8,031 nt of DNA, from assembly GCA_946482635.1 (NCBI GenBank), contig CAMLSG010000238.1, positions 1 to 8,031 on the forward strand, given 5' to 3'. The stretch comes from an uncultured Duganella sp. (lineage in GTDB: Bacteria > Pseudomonadota > Gammaproteobacteria > Burkholderiales > Burkholderiaceae). The notes beneath the pieces were generated by a model that was not told where the DNA came from, did not search any database, and saw only the letters and a list, made by a program, of their open reading frames with translations. Position numbers and translations under genes: made by a program. This document shows, one piece after another, positions 6,791 to 8,031 of the stretch; the stretch's first letter is position 1; every line of letters starts with the position of its first letter.

Positions 6791-8031
6791 TTAGTTTAAA
6801 GACTTATGCAGGCCTTGTAAATCGTACACACGCAATTCGTCCAGGTGGCGGATACCGGCCACGGCCGCCTCGGCACCGGCGATCGTGGTGTAGGTGGTCA
6901 CGCGGGCCGCCAGCGACGAGGTACGGATGCTGCGCGAGTCGTGGATCGCGGTACGCTTCTCTTCCACGGTGTTGATCACCAGGACGATTTCGTGGTTCTT
7001 GATCATGTCGACCACGTGCGGACGGCCTTCGGACATCTTGTTCACCGGGGTGACAGGAATGCCGGCGGCGGCGATCACGGCAGCGGTGCCCTTGGTGGCG
7101 CACAGGGTGAAGCCGGCGTCGACCAGGTCTTTTGCCACTTTCACTGCGCGCGGCTTGTCCGACGCTTTCACCGACAGGAAGACCTTGCCGGACTTCGGCA
7201 GCTTGACGCCGGCGCCCAGTTGGGACTTCACGAACGCTTCCGCGAAGGTGGTGCCTACGCCCATCACTTCGCCGGTCGATTTCATCTCTGGGCCGAGGAT
7301 GGTATCCACGCCAGGGAATTTCACGAACGGGAACACGGCTTCCTTGACGCTGAAGTAAGGCGGCACGACTTCCTTGGTGATGCCCTGCTCTGCCAGCTTC
7401 TGGCCGACCATGCAGCGTGCGGCGATCTTGGCCAGTTGCAGGCCGGTCGCCTTGGACACGTAAGGAACGGTACGCGAGGCGCGCGGGTTCACTTCCAGCA
7501 CGTAGACGACGTCTTTGCCATCCTGCTTCTGGATCGCGAACTGCACGTTCATCAGGCCGACCACGTTCAGGCCCTTGGCCATCAGCGAGGTCTGGCGCTT
7601 CAGTTCATCGATGGTCTCTTGCGACAGCGAGTAAGGCGGCAGCGAGCAGGCGGAGTCGCCCGAGTGCACGCCGGCTTGCTCGATGTGTTCCATCACTCCG
7701 CCGATGAAGGTGGTGTCGCCGTCGGAGATGCAGTCGACGTCGCACTCGATGGCGTCGTTCAGGAAGCGGTCCAGCAGCACCGGCGAGTCGTTGCTCACCT
7801 TCACCGCTTCGCGCATGTAGCGCTCCAGGTCGCGCTGCTCGTGCACGATTTCCATCGCACGGCCGCCCAGCACGTAGGAAGGACGCACCACCAGCGGATA
7901 GCCGATTTCCTGTGCCAGCGCCAGCGCTTCTTCTTCGGTGCGCGCGGTGCGGTTCGGCGGCTGGCGCAGGCCCAGGTCCTGCAGCAGCTTCTGGAAGCGC
8001 TCGCGGTCTTCCGCGGCGTCGATCATGTCCG
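6791..8031 (-). CDS. carB: Carbamoyl-phosphate synthase large subunit CarB (5' part cut by window edge)
   Basis: C-terminal 413 codons of CarB, which makes carbamoyl phosphate from bicarbonate, ATP and ammonia channelled from CarA, for pyrimidine and arginine synthesis. E. coli CarB has 1073 residues, so roughly the first 60% lies outside the window and no start is present. Numbering from the internal Met at 8026, the second (carbamate) ATP-grasp domain shows RPSYVLGGRAM (48-58), GLMNVQFAI (157-165) and EVNPRASRTVPY (178-189). The MGS-like allosteric domain (about 280-411) shows FLSVKASDK, ATKGTAAVI, NKMSEGRPH and LVINT, the region that binds UMP, IMP and ornithine in E. coli. It ends in TAA and is followed by a strong terminator. 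The visible part is intact. Confidence 0.97.
   Translation of the reverse strand, partial: DMIDAAEDRERFQKLLQDLGLRQPPNRTARTEEEALALAQEIGYPLVVRPSYVLGGRAMEIVHEQRDLERYMREAVKVSNDSPVLLDRFLNDAIECDVDCISDGDTTFIGGVMEHIEQAGVHSGDSACSLPPYSLSQETIDELKRQTSLMAKGLNVVGLMNVQFAIQKQDGKDVVYVLEVNPRASRTVPYVSKATGLQLAKIAARCMVGQKLAEQGITKEVVPPYFSVKEAVFPFVKFPGVDTILGPEMKSTGEVMGVGTTFAEAFVKSQLGAGVKLPKSGKVFLSVKASDKPRAVKVAKDLVDAGFTLCATKGTAAVIAAAGIPVTPVNKMSEGRPHVVDMIKNHEIVLVINTVEEKRTAIHDSRSIRTSSLAARVTTYTTIAGAEAAVAGIRHLDELRVYDLQGLHKSLN

Overview
This is a GC-rich core-genome window. It reads as a betaproteobacterium, most likely Oxalobacteraceae (Massilia/Duganella/Janthinobacterium-like). That call rests on the look of the proteins (FtsH with a GTG start and MNNMFSK-type N-terminus, RlmE with DLGCTPGSW) and on the gene order carB–greA–DUF4149 | yhbY | rlmE–ftsH–folP–glmM followed by tRNAs. 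The order resembles the E. coli yhbY / rlmE-ftsH-folP-glmM neighbourhood. Genus is inference; no database search was possible.

Layout, right to left because nearly everything is on the minus strand. The 3' part of carB (pyrimidine/arginine synthesis) runs in from the right edge and ends at a strong intrinsic terminator. greA (transcript-cleavage factor) follows, overlapping by one base a small DUF4149 membrane protein gene. yhbY (pre-50S RNA-binding protein) is the only plus-strand gene. It converges on the DUF4149 gene across a 22-bp-stem palindrome that fills the whole gap, and diverges from rlmE (23S rRNA 2'-O-methyltransferase). Then come ftsH (membrane AAA+ protease) with its own leader and a heat-shock-like promoter, folP (dihydropteroate synthase), glmM (phosphoglucosamine mutase), tRNA-Pro(UGG) with its own promoter and a UUCG-capped terminator, and tRNA-Arg(UCU).

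The genes are housekeeping functions: ribosome maturation (YhbY, RlmE, tRNAs), membrane protein quality control (FtsH), folate (FolP), cell-wall precursor (GlmM), transcription fidelity (GreA) and carbamoyl phosphate (CarB). I see no phage, transposase gene, CRISPR array or defence system.

The non-routine material is between the genes. Two long palindromes (2503-2546 and 5749-5800) share the same 14-bp outer stem but have different, still self-complementary, inner stems. They look like members of one dispersed terminator-like repeat family. One of them leaves folP without a visible Shine-Dalgarno and with only 8 nt between hairpin and start codon. The ftsH leader carries a sigma-32-like promoter and a possible long-range helix ending next to the ribosome-binding site. 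Gaps not given their own entry (1650-1669, 2495-2502, 2547-2555, 6759-6790) hold nothing else I can support; no gene-free stretch exceeds 300 bases.
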